The notes beneath the pieces were generated by a model. The model was not told the origin of the DNA. It did not search any database and saw only the letters and a list, made by a program, of their open reading frames with translations. The translations under genes were made by a program, and so were the position numbers. Shown here piece after piece: positions 11,553-24,302 of a DNA stretch of 64,000 nucleotides; the stretch's first letter is position 1, and the number at the start of each line of letters is the position of its first letter. The stretch comes from Forsythia viridissima (Eukaryota > Streptophyta > Magnoliopsida > Lamiales > Oleaceae): contig CM059037.1 in the NCBI GenBank assembly GCA_030279155.1, forward strand, positions 36,902,902-36,966,901. Reading direction: 5' to 3'.

Positions 11553-13130
11553 TGGAAAAGCTGAAACAAGTTGTGTGTACCAAGTAATATCTTATTACCT
11601 TTTTTGGCTAAGCTTAAGTACGTGTTTTTGCACTATTATTCTGAAGAACCAAAAGAAAAAGAGTTTGTAAATAATTTCCAATTGGTTATCAATTTTTTTA
11701 CTTCATTAGTCATTGAAGTTTATAACGATCTATAAATAGTCACTCGATCCAAAAAATTAACGTATAATCTAACTTGTCACAATAGATTAAACGAATGATT
11801 ATTTAGATTACTTGAATAAAATATGTGCTAGATTCTTTTCCAATATCGAAATTTCACATTTATCCCTTTTATTTATTATAGATTAACGTTAAGGTTAAAG
11901 TATTAGATGAAAGATAAATTTGAAAATTTTTACCAATAATTAGGTGGATTAACGTCGTTTAGTCCACTCTAATAATTAACAGTGACACAATAGATTTACA
12001 ATTGTGTATTTAATCGAGTAATTATATCTGAAATTATTATAAAATTTAGTGACTAATCAAGTAAAAACAATACTTTTAATAACTGATTTGAAAATTCTTA
12101 TAAATTTAAGTGAGGATTGATAAAATTAACTCAAAAGAAAAATATATGAAAAATTAAAAAAACAAGAAAATGAAAAAGAAAACAGCACCACCTCATTATA
12201 TGCCACTAATGTCACCTCATTACATGCCACTAATGTCCTTTTTGAGATTGATTTTAGAGGTCGCCAAGGCCTTTTAGAAGTTTGGTGAATTTAAAAAAAA
12301 AAAAAAAAAATAACGAAAGAATATGTACTGGTAAAATAGTAGTTTTTTAGATTTTTATTTTTTATTTTTTTAATTATACATTATAAAAATGTCAATTTTA
12401 ACTCCATTATATTGAATAAAATTAATTAATTTTGTGTACTAAGTTTGCTGGTATTTTACATTTATTAGTATTCTAATAATAAAGTCACACCCATCATTCA
12501 CGTAAAACGTTCTTCATTTTTTTTTTCTTGGTCATTGATGTAACTAACAAATATATTTTATAATTTTATAAAATTTGAAATTTAACAGATACTAAATTTT
12601 TTCCTTTTTAAATTAACTATGTCGAATATGTTATATTATATTAGATAGATATTTTTTAATAGGACACGGTTCTTAATTTTAATCAATCTAACAGTCTAAA
12701 TGTATTAAAACATTTATTGGGATATGTTTGGGTGTGGATATAAGAATTTTAAATGTGCTAATACATCTAGACCGTTAGATTTGTTCAAATAAGGGCCGTA
12801 ATTATCTGTCAATTTTTTTTTTTGTCAAATATATTAGTAGGAGAACATTTACCTTTACTTATGTATTATTATAAAAATAAAAATAAAAATAAAATATACA
12901 ATAATAACAATACATAAAGACATCAATATAATTATTGTTTATTTTACTAATTATATACTGACACAACAATAATTCTATTCAAACCAATATTTGTCTCCAA
13001 AGACGTTTATTTTTTAGGTTTAAGGGTTGGGTAGATATATAGGTGTGAATGAGATTCCTAATTTTTGTGTAAAAAATTGCAAAAAAGCTATCCAAATAAG
13101 TTACTGATTTTTGGTCTCCCAGCACATTCA

Positions 13131-13216
13131 GGTCCTCACTTAGCGAGGAACAAGCTGGACCCGAGTGGAAAAAGGTCCTCACTTAGCGAAGAACAAGCTG
13201 GACTTTGAGTGGAAAA
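13131..13216. repeat. Two-copy 43-bp tandem repeat
   Basis: GGTCCTCACTTAGCGA(G/A)GAACAAGCTGGAC begins at 13131 and again at 13174. The following CTCGCTCAAGTGAGTAACAAG is a diverged inverted relative. Non-coding. Confidence 0.7.
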
Positions 13217-13282
13217 TTTTTCGCGCCTATGCATCTCTGCCTCGCTCAAGTGAGTAACAAGTCACACTCGAATAGAGGCTCT

Positions 13283-13454
13283 AAGCACATGTTTGACAAA
13301 ATTTAAATTATAATTTAAACTGATTAATTATATTTTTTATTTATATATTTTGTAAGACCTACAATTTACTACCAACTTATTATCAAAACTTTCAATAAGA
13401 CCTACAAACTATAAATACTTAAAAAATAATTTTAACTATATCAAACATGCGCTA
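13283..13454. mobile_element. MITE related to the 11220 element
   Basis: Ends AGCACATGTTTGACA and ATCAAACATGCGCT are imperfect inverted repeats. Interior words such as AAATTATAATTT and TTTTGTAAGACCTACAATTTA recur in the elements at 11220 and 13718. Non-coding. Confidence 0.55.
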
Positions 13455-13717
13455 AATTTTGCACTAGATTTTAGTAATTCGCCAATTTTTCTGTCCTTCA
13501 TTGTCCGTGTTAATCCTTAGCTTCAAGGCTCGATTCCTTGTTCATAATTTATCGTTTTTTACTCACTTCATGGTTTTGTTTTATAAAATAAAGCCAAGTC
13601 AACATTAAATAGAAATCGATTAAAAAACAGTTGAAATAATAATAAAAAATCCTTGCCAAATTATAATCAATTTAGCCATTCATATGACGCTAAACCTGGA
13701 CTATGGAAGCCCAAATT

Positions 13718-13898
13718 TAGTGTATGTTTATTAGTGATGAAATTATTTTTTAAGTGCTTATATTATAAATTGTGGATAAATATGTGGATAAAAAATTGAT
13801 TGTAAGTTATCAGTCCTATAAAATATGTGAATAAAAAATTTATTTAACCAATTTAATCGATTAAAATTATAATTTAAGTACTATCAAACATGTACTAA
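13718..13898. mobile_element. MITE related to the 11220 element
   Basis: Ends TAGTGTATGTTT and AAACATGTACTA are inverted repeats. The interior includes TTATAAATTGTGGATAAATA and AATTATAATTTAAGTA. It sits only about 90 bases upstream of the first G-box of the AFP promoter. Confidence 0.55.
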
Positions 13899-13990
13899 CA
13901 CCTCTAGTTTAGGATAATCAAGAATTTTTTATTACAGGAACGAAAGCACCTCGGATGGATTTGAGGGACCCACCTGAGCCAAATAAGTGC

Positions 13991-14333
13991 CACGTGTTTC
14001 GTGACCATTTCACTCGTGATAGTGAAGGCGACGGCTCAGATACGCTGTAGACACCAGGATCTTTACCCACGTGTCCCAGAACCTTGCGCTACGCGCCAAA
14101 ACGTAATAAACCCCTCATATTACACCGACACGTGTCAAACTCCTGAATTTCAGTTGCACGTGCCGTTTCGGTGCTCTTACGTGGCAATAGAACACCATGC
14201 AAATGGTGGAAATTAGCGGAGATTATATTAATCGCTAATTTAGGATTAGAGGCCTAACCGTAATTACCTCTTAACCCATTATTGCTTTTGTCATCTTACG
14301 TGCCACCAGCCTCTCCTCTCCTCCCTCCACGTG
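13991..14333 (+). promoter_or_regulatory. Cluster of seven ACGTG (G-box/ABRE) motifs in the AFP promoter
   Basis: Palindromic CACGTG occurs at 13991-13996, 14068-14073, 14129-14134, 14157-14162 and 14328-14333. TACGTGGC lies at 14178-14185 and TACGTGCC starts at 14297. Several carry the GTC or GGC flank preferred by ABRE-binding bZIP factors (ABI5/ABF). Seven copies within 343 bases just upstream of the AFP start point to strong ABA or light regulation, in line with AFP genes being feedback targets of ABI5. Confidence 0.8.
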
Positions 14334-14408
14334 TCAATCTCTCATCGTTTTCTCTCTCCTCTCTCTACTGTATTTGTTCTCTCTTTTCGTTTCTTCTCTC
14401 ATTGTTCA
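14310..14408 (+). promoter_or_regulatory. Pyrimidine-rich core promoter / 5' leader of the AFP gene
   Basis: A C+T-rich stretch (CTCTCCTCTCCTCCCTCC, then repeated TCTCTC and TTCTCTC) lies 100-200 bases before the ATG. This resembles plant Y-patch core promoters and CT-rich 5' UTRs. No convincing TATA box is visible. Confidence 0.5.
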
Positions 14409-14509
14409 AACCAAGTCCAAAGAAAATATGCAGAACTTTTGAAGGGTCATTCGAGATTGTTTTTGGGTTTTGTTTCTTGATTATTATCTGAAGTTTTAAG
14501 TTTTGAGAA

Positions 14510-17023
14510 ATGGGGAAAGAGTTTACAATGTTGGAGGGTTTTGAAGGAGGAGAAAAAGAGATTGAGCTGAGTTTGGAGTTATCAATTGGTGGGAATTATA
14601 GAAAACCAGAGAACCCAAAAAAAGTAGATGAGGAAAATATCAAGGGTCCTGATTTTATTTCAAGATCTGATTTTTATTGTGTAAAAGGAGATTTGGGAAC
14701 AGAAAATGGGTTGGAGTTTGTGGATCTGAACAGGAAACGAGAGATTCAGGCTTTAAGAAGACAAGAAGCTCGCAAGAAAAGAGAAGAAAAATTGAAAAGA
14801 AGTATGGGTTCTAGAGGACTAAATGTGGGGGGTTGTGTAGAGGATAAATTGTGGTTGGAGGCACAGCAATTTCAAAGCAGAGTTGGAGATAGAGAAACTA
14901 AAGAGAATGAAAATTTCTCAGCAGAGGCAGTTCGGAAGAAGGACAAAAATGGTATAAATTCAATCAATGAAGCTGCAAAAGACTTGAATTTGTCATTGAA
15001 CAATGGTGTAATGGAAATTAAGATTCAGGGTACAAACAATTCGGGTCAGCAAATTCCGGTGCAGTGTTTTTACCCGTACTTGCCCTGCGCTAATGGGTAC
15101 CCGGGTTGGGGTGTGAATGCAGGAAAAGGCGAAGTAGATAAGACCACCGTGGTTCGACCCGGGACTTATTCGAATGGGAATTCATCCATGGATTGCGATT
15201 CCATTCACAGTGATCGAAAGGCAGTGTCCGATGGGTCTTTCGAAAGGAGTTCTGCCATCTCGGATTACCAGAGCATGGTCCAGAAAGGTAATAATTTTTT
15301 TTTTTAATGTTTGTAAGCAATTATTTAATTATAGATTTGTTATCTGATGATGGTATGACTAATGTTATTTGTAATCAGTCTAATATGGCAATGCCATTTT
15401 GAATGAAATCCAAAACGCTACATTTAATGTCATATAGACAGATTGCGGTAGGTAGTTTAATGTCACATAGGATTACGGTAGTCGCTGACTATGAATAGCA
15501 TTATTTTACTAGGAATGGCATATTTATTATTTACCTTCTATAATGGGTATTGAATGATGACCTTATTTAAAGATTAAATTAAGATTAAGTTGTGTTGTGT
15601 TGTTAGGCATAATATAGTTTAATTTAATTATTTTATATATTATGTTTTCAACAGGGTGAGATTCAATTATTTGAATTATTCTCTCCCCTGTTTGGTGTTA
15701 AAAATGTCAACGATTCTTCGATGTTGATGCTGCTCGACTGAAATTTCAATGTAAATAGACTAAATAGTAAAGATAATTGCATCATTAAGGAATTTCTAGG
15801 ATAATTACTGACTAATATCGGATTTGAGTTATGTCTAAACAATTCTCTAGGAAATTATTCATAACATAGATGAAATTGTGAGCATATTGATATTCACTGC
15901 CTAAATAGTTATAGGCAGATGGTCGCAATGAATTAAAGATTACGACTTTCACAATTTACATCTTTATTACAATAGAGTTTTGCTGCTCGTGTGTTAACAG
16001 ATTATGTATACGAATAGTTGTAGTCGTTTTTTGACATGATATCATTTTAATTTTTTGCAACATTTTCTCATCATCATCTTCTATTTAAAGACATGTCTTG
16101 GAACTTTATTCACGCGACTCATTTGCCTGTTGGCTTTTTATCATTCTTTTGTGTTTTTACATTCTTTTTGTTGGAGAGAGCCTGTCAAAAGACATTCACC
16201 ATTTAGATTTGTTGTTGCACGACAAGAAGCTTTATCATGGGCTGATGGCTTTATGGTGAACCTCAATGCAAAAGAAATAATTGTAGAGAATAAATCACAT
16301 AGGAACGACATGGACTTTATGAAGTGTGTGGTCAGACATCACCTTTTGTGTTCTTGTATTTAGAATGCGGTGTGGGGTTAAAGTCGTTCAATACATTCCT
16401 GTTTGCGGAACCACTATTCTAAATGGTTGTATTAAGTGTGTTAAACTTGTGATTTTAACAAGAACTTATATTCAGGAGGAAGCCTAAGCAATAGCGATAC
16501 TGGAAGCAACTCAAGTAGCTCACATATGTTGGAACAACTGGAAAGCAATGTTTCTCTGGCCAAAATAGAACCGAAGGACGGATCTGTTGGCGCAGCAAAG
16601 CATACTATAAAAAAGGCTTCATCAAGTATTCCACAGTTGAGCCCAATCCAGTTAACTGAAAAATCCAAATCAGACACTAATTCCAATCGAACAACCGGCA
16701 TTTGTTCAAGTCGAGCCGAGAACCGGGCCTTTTCTCCCTCGAAAGAATCAAATGGAATTATTAGCAAGCCATCTAAACCTCAAAATCAAATTCAGAAAGC
16801 GGCTTCTCTTTCACATATGCCTTGTGTTTCGACTACAGGTAATGGCCCAAATGGGAAAACCATAACCGGATTCTTGTACAAGTACACAAGGTCAGAAGTC
16901 AGCATCATTTGTGTTTGCCATGGGAGCTCATTTTCACCAGCCGGGTTTGTGGAGCATGCCGGAGGAATAGATATATCGCACCCTCTGAGGCACATTACCG
17001 TTGTTCCTTCAGCTTTTGGATGA
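14510..17023 (+). CDS. Ninja-family protein, AFP (ABI five binding protein) type (2 exons, 441 aa)
   Basis: Nuclear transcriptional co-repressor adaptor. Exons 14510-15287 and 16476-17023, GT-AG intron of 1188 bases, phase 1. The ATG follows a stop-containing leader. Near the N-terminus (residues 20-24) an LSLEL EAR motif within KEIELSLELSIGG is the TOPLESS-recruiting signal. Residues 73-97 are strongly basic (LNRKREIQALRRQEARKKRE), typical of the middle NINJA_B/NLS block. A Ser-rich stretch (SNSDTGSNSSSSH) follows the splice junction. The C-terminal 66 residues (376-441: GPNGKTITGFLYKY, ICVCHGSSFSPAGFVEHAGG, HPLRHITVVPS) are the conserved Jas-like/TIFY-binding domain. AFPs bind ABI5-like bZIPs and dampen ABA signalling, while NINJA binds JAZ; the sequence looks more AFP-like, but the ligand is inferred. 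The upstream G-box cluster fits ABA induction. Confidence 0.92.
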
Positions 17024-17489
17024 CAAGTTGAGCTTCTAATTCTTCGATCAAGTAGTTATTTTTCGTTTCTTGCTGAAATTGCAGAGGTGCCTAACTTAAA
17101 TGTTGAATACCAATACCATGTTGAGTTTTGGACCAGTTTGACTATAGAGATCAATTCAAGAGCTCTTTCGAAACAAATACAAGATGGAATTTCTATTTTA
17201 ATTTTGTGTTTTTGAGCTTATATTAACTTTTGGATAGATGAAATTTAATTTTTTTTTTTTTAAAATGATCAGTTCCTATATATGATTTTGGACTTGGGAG
17301 AATGCACAGAGGAACATTAATAGCATGCCTGCCATACGGTGTGATGTGTGTGTATCGATTGTCTACAAAATTTTCAAAACTTCTGATGAGTTGTGCATGT
17401 AAAACTTGTGAGTCATATCGTGTTGAGATTGGAGGATTCAGCTGACTTACAACCTTTTTATAAAAGTCTAGTTTAAGCTGCTGTTAAGC

Positions 17490-17640
17490 ACAACTGTGTT
17501 AAAACTTAAAAGTGGATTTTGATTTTGAAAAAAATTGGTGAGATGTGTGGTTGACGTTGATAAAAGTTGTAGTTTCGTAAAATATGTGGTTGAAAATGAG
17601 TTTGGGAAAATAAAGTTTAACCAAATACGCTTTTGACAAT
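17490..17640. repeat. Dispersed MITE-like repeat, family A
   Basis: GTTGATAAAAGTTGTAGTTT, CGTAAAATATGTGGTTGAAA and TGAGTTTGGGAAAA match the copies at 225 and 6130. It ends in AACCAAATACGCTTTT. Confidence 0.5.
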
Positions 17641-18833
17641 TCTTATCGATCATTTATGTATATGCACGATAAATGGACTGAGGCTAATATTAGCTAGTTT
17701 ATTGAATTTATTTAAAAAGAAACCTTGATTTGGTCTATGCCCTACTTTTAATGGTGAATGTGAATGACTTGTGTGCTACTTGACGTTATGGAGTAGATTT
17801 TACACTTACACAAGTTAATTTTGATGATTGTGTGAAGGTCCAAATTTTAAAATTATTATCTGCTAGGTACTAAGTCTCTCACTTCGTCAGTCATCAGAAC
17901 ATTCAGATTTTTTTAAGTCGAACATAAGCATATAGGTGAAAACTCCCATATTGCGTCAATAAAAGAACTTTCACAAAACTGGTTAAAGATCACAACAATC
18001 TACATTGTGCCTTGTGTCTCAAAGTCTCAATAAAATTCGTTCAGTTGACATCTCCAACTGCTCGGTCCAAGAATTCAAAGTTTGCCTTTAAGAATTTAAA
18101 GTTTCTCCTATTGGTTGGCAAACCTGAAAAATCTTGTTCGATTGTTAAATCATCTTTATTTGTTCAATTTTATGTTCATGAATTTAAGTCCGACATTCTT
18201 GTACGGAGGTCACGTGATAGTTTGGGATCATCAAATTTGTTTACTCTTCTATGAGGGCTACACGATAGTTCAAAATTCAGACCAATTTTGTCATTGAAGA
18301 TTGTTGTGAAACTATGGTGGAAGGTTAGAAGGCTAACCTATTAATTACACAGTAGGTAGTGTTCAACTTTCCCTAATAACTTTGGCTGAGTGTAATTTAT
18401 GCACGTGGCAATTACTTGACAATTATCTCACTCCTGAAAATATTGAAGTGTCTAATAGTAATTAGGGCTGTCTTGTCCAACTTCAAATTATTTTATTTTA
18501 TTTTATTTATATATTTTAAAATTTAAATTATATGTAAAAATATAAAAATTAATTAATTAATAAAACATAGCAATAAATGAATTTTTTTTATACATATCCC
18601 GCCCATTGCCATTCCTTTAGAAATCAAATGGTGGATGGGAAAAAAAATAAAGTTAATTATAAGATAGTCACAAGTAATTTTTTTTTTTATTGATTAACTT
18701 AAAATTTTGAAATATTTGCCCTATACATTGATTGGATACCATTTAATTAATAATTGATTGGACACCATTGACAAGACTCTAGTTCTTTCAAAGAATAATA
18801 AGAATGAAGTGAATTTGAAGAAAATAAAGTTTA

Positions 18834-20407
18834 GGAAAATTGGCGTAAATGGTCTCTAACGTATCACTAGTGCACAAATGGTCTCTAACCTTTTATTTTT
18901 GGTGCAATGATCCTTAACCTATCCATTTATGTACGGAAATGATCCTTGTGGACGGATTCCGTTAAAAATTCGTTACACAACCTTTCATTTAGGTGCGCAA
19001 ATGGTCCCTCTCATTGTTTTTGTCTTTATTAGTAGGAGTAAAATTGTCAAGTTATATTTTTCTTTCAATTGGCACAAATGGTCCCTAACCTTTACCTTTT
19101 TTTGGCTCAAATAGTCTCTAACCTATAATTATATTTTGGTGCACAATTGATCCTTATTTGATGAAAAAGACAAAAATATCTTTACTTTTAATTAAAAAAA
19201 ATTGCAATTGGATTCCTAATCTTTAAAAAAAATGAAAATGAGTCTGATACTTTAATTTTTTTATTAACAAAAATTAAAAGAAAACTAACAAATTGACAAT
19301 ATACTAAATTATTTTGTATATTTTACGAACTATTATAAAATAACTAAAATTTAAGCTCATAATTATTAACGAATGTGCTAATTAAAATTATTTTATTATT
19401 ATTAAGTAATCATATTATTTAAAATTCAAACTTTAATTTTTTTAAAAAAAAGTTTCACCATCACCCTACCCCGAAAATCCGACCAGAAATCCCCTCCCCC
19501 CTTCTGGTCGCGAAACCAGGGGGGAGCCTGGTCTCTCCCCTCCCTTCTGGTAGGATTTTCTGGTGGGGTGGGGTGGGGTGGGGTGGGGTGGGGTGGGGTG
19601 GGCAGATGGTGAAACTTTTTTTTTAAAAATACAAAACTAAATTAAAATTTAAAATAAGATTGGTCCAGTAGCCTTGTGGCTCAAAAGCAGGTTAGATTGA
19701 CTCAGTAAATATGAGACTGTATAAAATCGAATTGGGTTGAGCATAATTAAAATTTTTATTTGTGACAAATTTATTTTTCTTTTTATATTGTAACGTTAAA
19801 ATTAAAGTTTGAATTTTAAATAATATGATTACTTAATAATAATAAAATAATTTTAATTAGCACATTCGTTAATAATTATGAGCTTAAATTTTAGTTATTT
19901 TATAATAGTTCGTAAAATATACAAAATAATTTAGTATATTGTCAATTTGTTAGTTTTCTTTTAATTTTTTTTAATAAAAAAATTAAAGTATCGAACTCAT
20001 TTTTATTTTTTTTAAAGGTTAGGAATCCAATTGCAAATTTCTTTAATTAAAAGTAAGGATATTTTTGTCTTTTTCATCAAATAAGGATCAATTGTACACC
20101 AAAATATAATTATAGGTTAGGGACTATTTGCGCCAAAAAAAAAAGTAAAGGTTAGGGACTATTTGCGCCAATTGAAAGAAAAATGTAACTTGACAATTTC
20201 ACCCCACTAACAAGGACAAAAACAATGAGAGGGACCATTTGCACACCTAAATGAAAGGTTGTGTAACGGATTTTTAACGGAATCCGTCCACAATGACCAT
20301 TTCTGCACCTAAATGGATAGGTTAGGGACCATTGCGCCCAAAATGAAAGGTTATGGACCATTTGCGCACTAACGTGATACGTTAGGGATCATTTGCGCCA
20401 ATTTCCC
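18834..20407. mobile_element. 1.57-kb foldback MULE-like element
   Basis: The two halves are inverted copies nearly end to end. The left terminus GGAAAATTGGCGTAAATGGT is mirrored by GCGCCAATTTCCC at the right, and the mirror continues through a series of (G)CGCAAATGGTCCCTAACC units, ACGGATTCCGTTAAAAATT, an AT-rich arm, and a GC-rich centre. Flanking 9-mers TAAAGTTTA (18825-18833) and TAAATTTTA (20408-20416) match at 8 of 9 positions, fitting a Mutator-type 9-bp target duplication. About 130 bases (about 19660-19790) lack a partner. No transposase ORF, so it is non-autonomous. Its transcript would form a very long hairpin. Confidence 0.75.
19565..19602 (+). repeat. (GGGGT)n minisatellite
   Basis: About eight tandem GGGGT units lie at the centre of the foldback element. 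Several G-runs of four make this a candidate G-quadruplex on the plus strand. Confidence 0.85.
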
Positions 20408-22165
20408 TAAATTTTATAATTGTTTTCTAATGCATTAAAATCTTTGAAGTATGAAATTAATTATTTACATTTTAATTTAATTTGATTCATCCCACAGTTG
20501 ATAATAGCTACAAAATACACGATAAAAGCTACAAAACAAACAACGCATTCCAGTGTTCATTCGTAATAGCTACAAAATAATATACGTTAATAACTGTAAA
20601 ACAAACAATTCATCTCGATTGTCATTTAATATAGCCAAAAGTATTCTCTACAACTCTAGTAGCCGTTCAAGCATAGTTGTTGCTGATGTTTCTTCTTGAA
20701 AATGTACAATTAATTGAACCCTTATTCTTTTTTTTGCTTCTTTTTTCTTTTTAAACAACAATTAAACCAATAGTCTAAAATTCAAATTTCATCATCCACA
20801 CATTTTAATTTAACTTGTCTATTCCAAAACAACAACAATTATAATAAATACCGCATTATAGAATCCACATTCTTATGATACCCATTTGTCTTCTCTTCCA
20901 ATTTATGATGAAAATTAAAGAAATGGGGAACAAATCTTAATTCTAAGGCAATTTTTAATGAAATTTTAAAAAAATGAAGAGATAATTTAAATGCTTTGGA
21001 GAAAATATTGATTGAGAATGGAGCTGATGAAAATTTATGTGGAAAGAATCCAAGTTATCGAGGAGAGAACTGTTAAGCAAAGTATGGAGCTTCAGTAAAC
21101 GCTATTGCTATTCTGAACTTCTTTAGGTCAGATGGTTATTATAGGTTATGGAGATCATATGTTCTTCTATGACGCCTATTCATCTTGACAATCGGAGTGC
21201 TATTGATATTGAGAACTGTTAGATCCATTTTTAGTGATTTACCAAATATAATTAATGAGATTAATTATTAGTTCGCAGAATAAGTAAATTGCAAAAAAAA
21301 TTTACACAAGAATTGTTGACTTAGATCAGCAAAGGCACATTTATAGGGTCACATCATATGACAAGCAGACAGAGATTTGAACAGAATTTAGGATAGAGAA
21401 TTATGCACACCTTGGAATAAAATGAGATCTCGTATTTATAGGAGGGAGTTCTAATTGATTTAGGAAAGCAATCAATTATTTATTTGATTATATTTTTATT
21501 GCTCATGAGGATAAGGCTAAATCCAATATCACTGTGATCTTTCAAGATTATGTCCTAATTCTTCTCAATCTCCAAGATTGTATTGTTGATATTTTAAGAG
21601 ATTGGAATGAAGTTTCTTGTGAGTATGGTTTTCTTAATCAGATATATTCCTTCTCTTAATTATCCTTCCCCCAGCCCAAAATACCATATTGCCCATGGGA
21701 TCTTGCGGGACACGAGGACCCTTGACGAGGGAGTAGGGCTTGATGGAGTGGCGAAGAGCTTTCTGGGACTCTCTTGACAAAATACTGAAGGGCGAAGATC
21801 TTTGGTGCAAATTCAAGTATAACTACTTCGCATTGGACTGGACAAGGGCTAGGGTGGCCTTCCCCTAGGCCCTCTTGCTGATTTGGAGGCCTCGCCGAAT
21901 TTGAGTGGTAACAACTTATAAGTAAATTTACATTTATTTTTTGATTCATAAATTACATATTTCAGTTCAACTAATTTTTCCATGTTCTTTTGGTTTTCAT
22001 GAATTTAAGGGAGATTGCACTAGCCTAGTAGCTGTAAGAGCTATTTTTACTAGATTTGAGACTATGTTGTGAATATGGTTTGTAAGACACTTGGGTGGAG
22101 GTTGGCTCTATGGTAACTCATCTAGATTCTAGGCCATGGACATTCACCATTGGCAAAAACAAATG

Positions 22166-22167
<2 letters not shown>

Positions 22168-22230
<63 letters not shown>
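22168..22230 (+). repeat. (TC)n microsatellite
   Basis: About 31 uninterrupted TC dinucleotides (GA on the minus strand). Confidence 0.95.
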
Positions 22231-22231
<1 letters not shown>

Positions 22232-23700
22232 AGATGAATACACTATTAAGGATTAGTTGTTGAATACTGGCTATAAAGAAAGACAAAACCAGATCTAATA
22301 CCCCACGAATGAGAAGACAAAATTAGGGGAATCATGAGACTTCACAAATGGGGCATGCCTGGCTTAAGATTGTAATTGTTTGATTGATTTGTATTAACTT
22401 TAAGAAAGTTTCTTTCTTGTTTGATCTGTTAAGAGCTACATTTTATTTGTACATTTCATACTTCGTCATTTTCCATTCGATTAGTAACTAACTTGATGGT
22501 AGAATATAATTTCTTAGACGTAAGGTATCATATTTCCCTATGTGTTCTCAATTATTTATATCGAGGAATTAGGATAGGAGATAATATTGAACCTCCCATT
22601 TAGGTTCTAGTAAGTAGGCCTAAGAACATTTACTTGACTTGAATGGAGTTTATAAAAAAGAAAAGAAGAAAAAAAAATTCTATTATTATCACATGGTGAA
22701 TGAATTATTCTGTGTAAATTCATCTCCTTGAACGTATTAGTTTAATCCGGTTGACTGGAAAAGAATAAACTACCCAGATTAATTTAATTCGAGTATTATT
22801 TGTATCAAACACCAGATACAACGCCCTTAATTTTCTTAACCCAAAAGATCACTTAGAAATCTTGAAATATACTTGATATCTCTAAATCTCAATTTCCCAC
22901 GTTCTTAAATGATTTTAAAATTTATCTATAGCGAAAAAATAGCAAGCGTGCAAGAAAAATAAAAATGAACTTTTAGAACTTCAAGACTTTACTAGCAATA
23001 CTAGATGTCGCCAAAAATTATTTGATCAACTAAACTTGCTTGGAAAATCATGAATTTTGAACTTTAGGTATTTAACATCTTAGGCTACTACATATAAAAA
23101 ATATAGACGTTAGCCAAGTCGTTTGATATGAGAAAAACGTGGCCAATTTCAACCTTAATTTTCAAAACGGTGAATTGACATAAATTCGGTTTATCTTCAA
23201 ATTTATAACCTTAAAACATATTCAAACATTGTACCTTACTTTACATAATAAAAGGCTCGTTTATATCGACATCAAAATATAATGGACATAAATCTAAATC
23301 TTTTCTTCTACTCTATGCTGTCGTGCCGCCGCCAAGCATATTAATCTAAAACTTAAATAATTTTGGGGCGTGAGCATTTCAAAAGAAATAACCAGTAGTA
23401 ATTATACATACATAAGAGAATTTTATACATAATCATAAATGCAACATGCCATACTTTAAAACATATAATCATAAATCATTCGACATGACATATGAATTAT
23501 GAAATAAATTCTCAAGTTTAAACATCATGAAATTATAAAATTTTGTAGTATAAAAACTACCTTGAAAGTTTAGATTTTCTGTTGAAGTTGAATTGATATA
23601 TGAAATGTAGCTGCTCATTCTGTGAAATAAATCCGCACTTTTCCAAAAATCAAAACCCGCGTGTTTGCTTTTTTGTTTGTGAAAAATCGTGTGTTAGGTG

Positions 23701-24297
23701 TGTTGGGATATTTTCTCAAAATTTGTCAAAATCAAAAGATGCACCAATTGTTGAAAAGGAAAATATATGATATGATATTATATTATATTTGGTGACTAAA
23801 ATTGAACAAGTTTTCAAATCTTAGATACATCAGTAGTGTAAACTTGAAAGACATCTAGGTCGAATAGAAATTAATACGCTTCCAAATTTTGGATACATTG
23901 GTAGTCGAAACTTGGAAGAAATCTAAGACGACTAGAATTTAGGTCATACGTTAACTATAAATTGGCGTACTTTATTCTCTTTTGTATATGTGACTTGAGA
24001 ATTTTCTGAGAGAAAAATTGTAAGTCTAGCATCCTAATTGTTTTTTTTTTTTTGTTCTCTTTGTGAGTTGTATAAGGAGTAGAAATTGGTGGGTGCAGTA
24101 AAGCTTAGGATATTAATTTTCTTGAGATACTTGTGATTTGGGTGAATGAAATCTATATGATTGTAACGATTTTTTATATAGTGAAAGTTTTGACAATTCA
24201 TAAATCTTTCTCTATCTTTTATATTTTTTATGTTTAGTTATATTTCTCTGAACAAGGATCTTATGGGCAATAAAAGAATTTATCTCAATTCCCAACA
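23701..24297 (+). repeat. 5' LTR of the copia relic
   Basis: Starts TGTTGGGATATTTTCTC and ends CTCAATTCCCAACA, matching the 3' LTR in the same order with scattered substitutions and small indels. Confidence 0.85.
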
Positions 24298-24302
24298 GTG
24301 GT

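Larger units (their letters stand above)
7674..13930. other. Intergenic region between the ERD2-like and AFP genes
   Basis: No protein gene is supported. Contents: a two-copy 93-bp tandem repeat, a 0.7-kb foldback element, two tandem hairpins near 10.3-10.4 kb, a 183-bp MITE, a GC-richer island with ACGT motifs near 11.4-11.6 kb, a 43-bp tandem duplication and two related MITEs. The rest is AT-rich sequence with nothing I can assign. Confidence 0.6.
17024..23700. other. Intergenic region dominated by repeats
   Basis: No gene is supported. It contains a family A MITE (17490-17640), the foldback MULE-like element (18834-20407), a two-copy diverged repeat of about 64 bases near 20495-20640 (AATAGCTACAAAATA), a GC-richer stretch at about 21660-21900 that I cannot identify, and a long (CT)n tract. 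The remainder is AT-rich and featureless to me. Confidence 0.5.

Noticed and set aside
20990..21065. Short segment LEKILIENGADENLCGKN resembling an ankyrin repeat
   Set aside because: Only about 18 residues, stops on both sides, no second repeat; likely chance.
21656..21949. Minus-strand ORF in a GC-richer stretch
   Set aside because: Two overlapping frames are equally open and neither shows a motif. It may be part of an old transposon, but I cannot support that.
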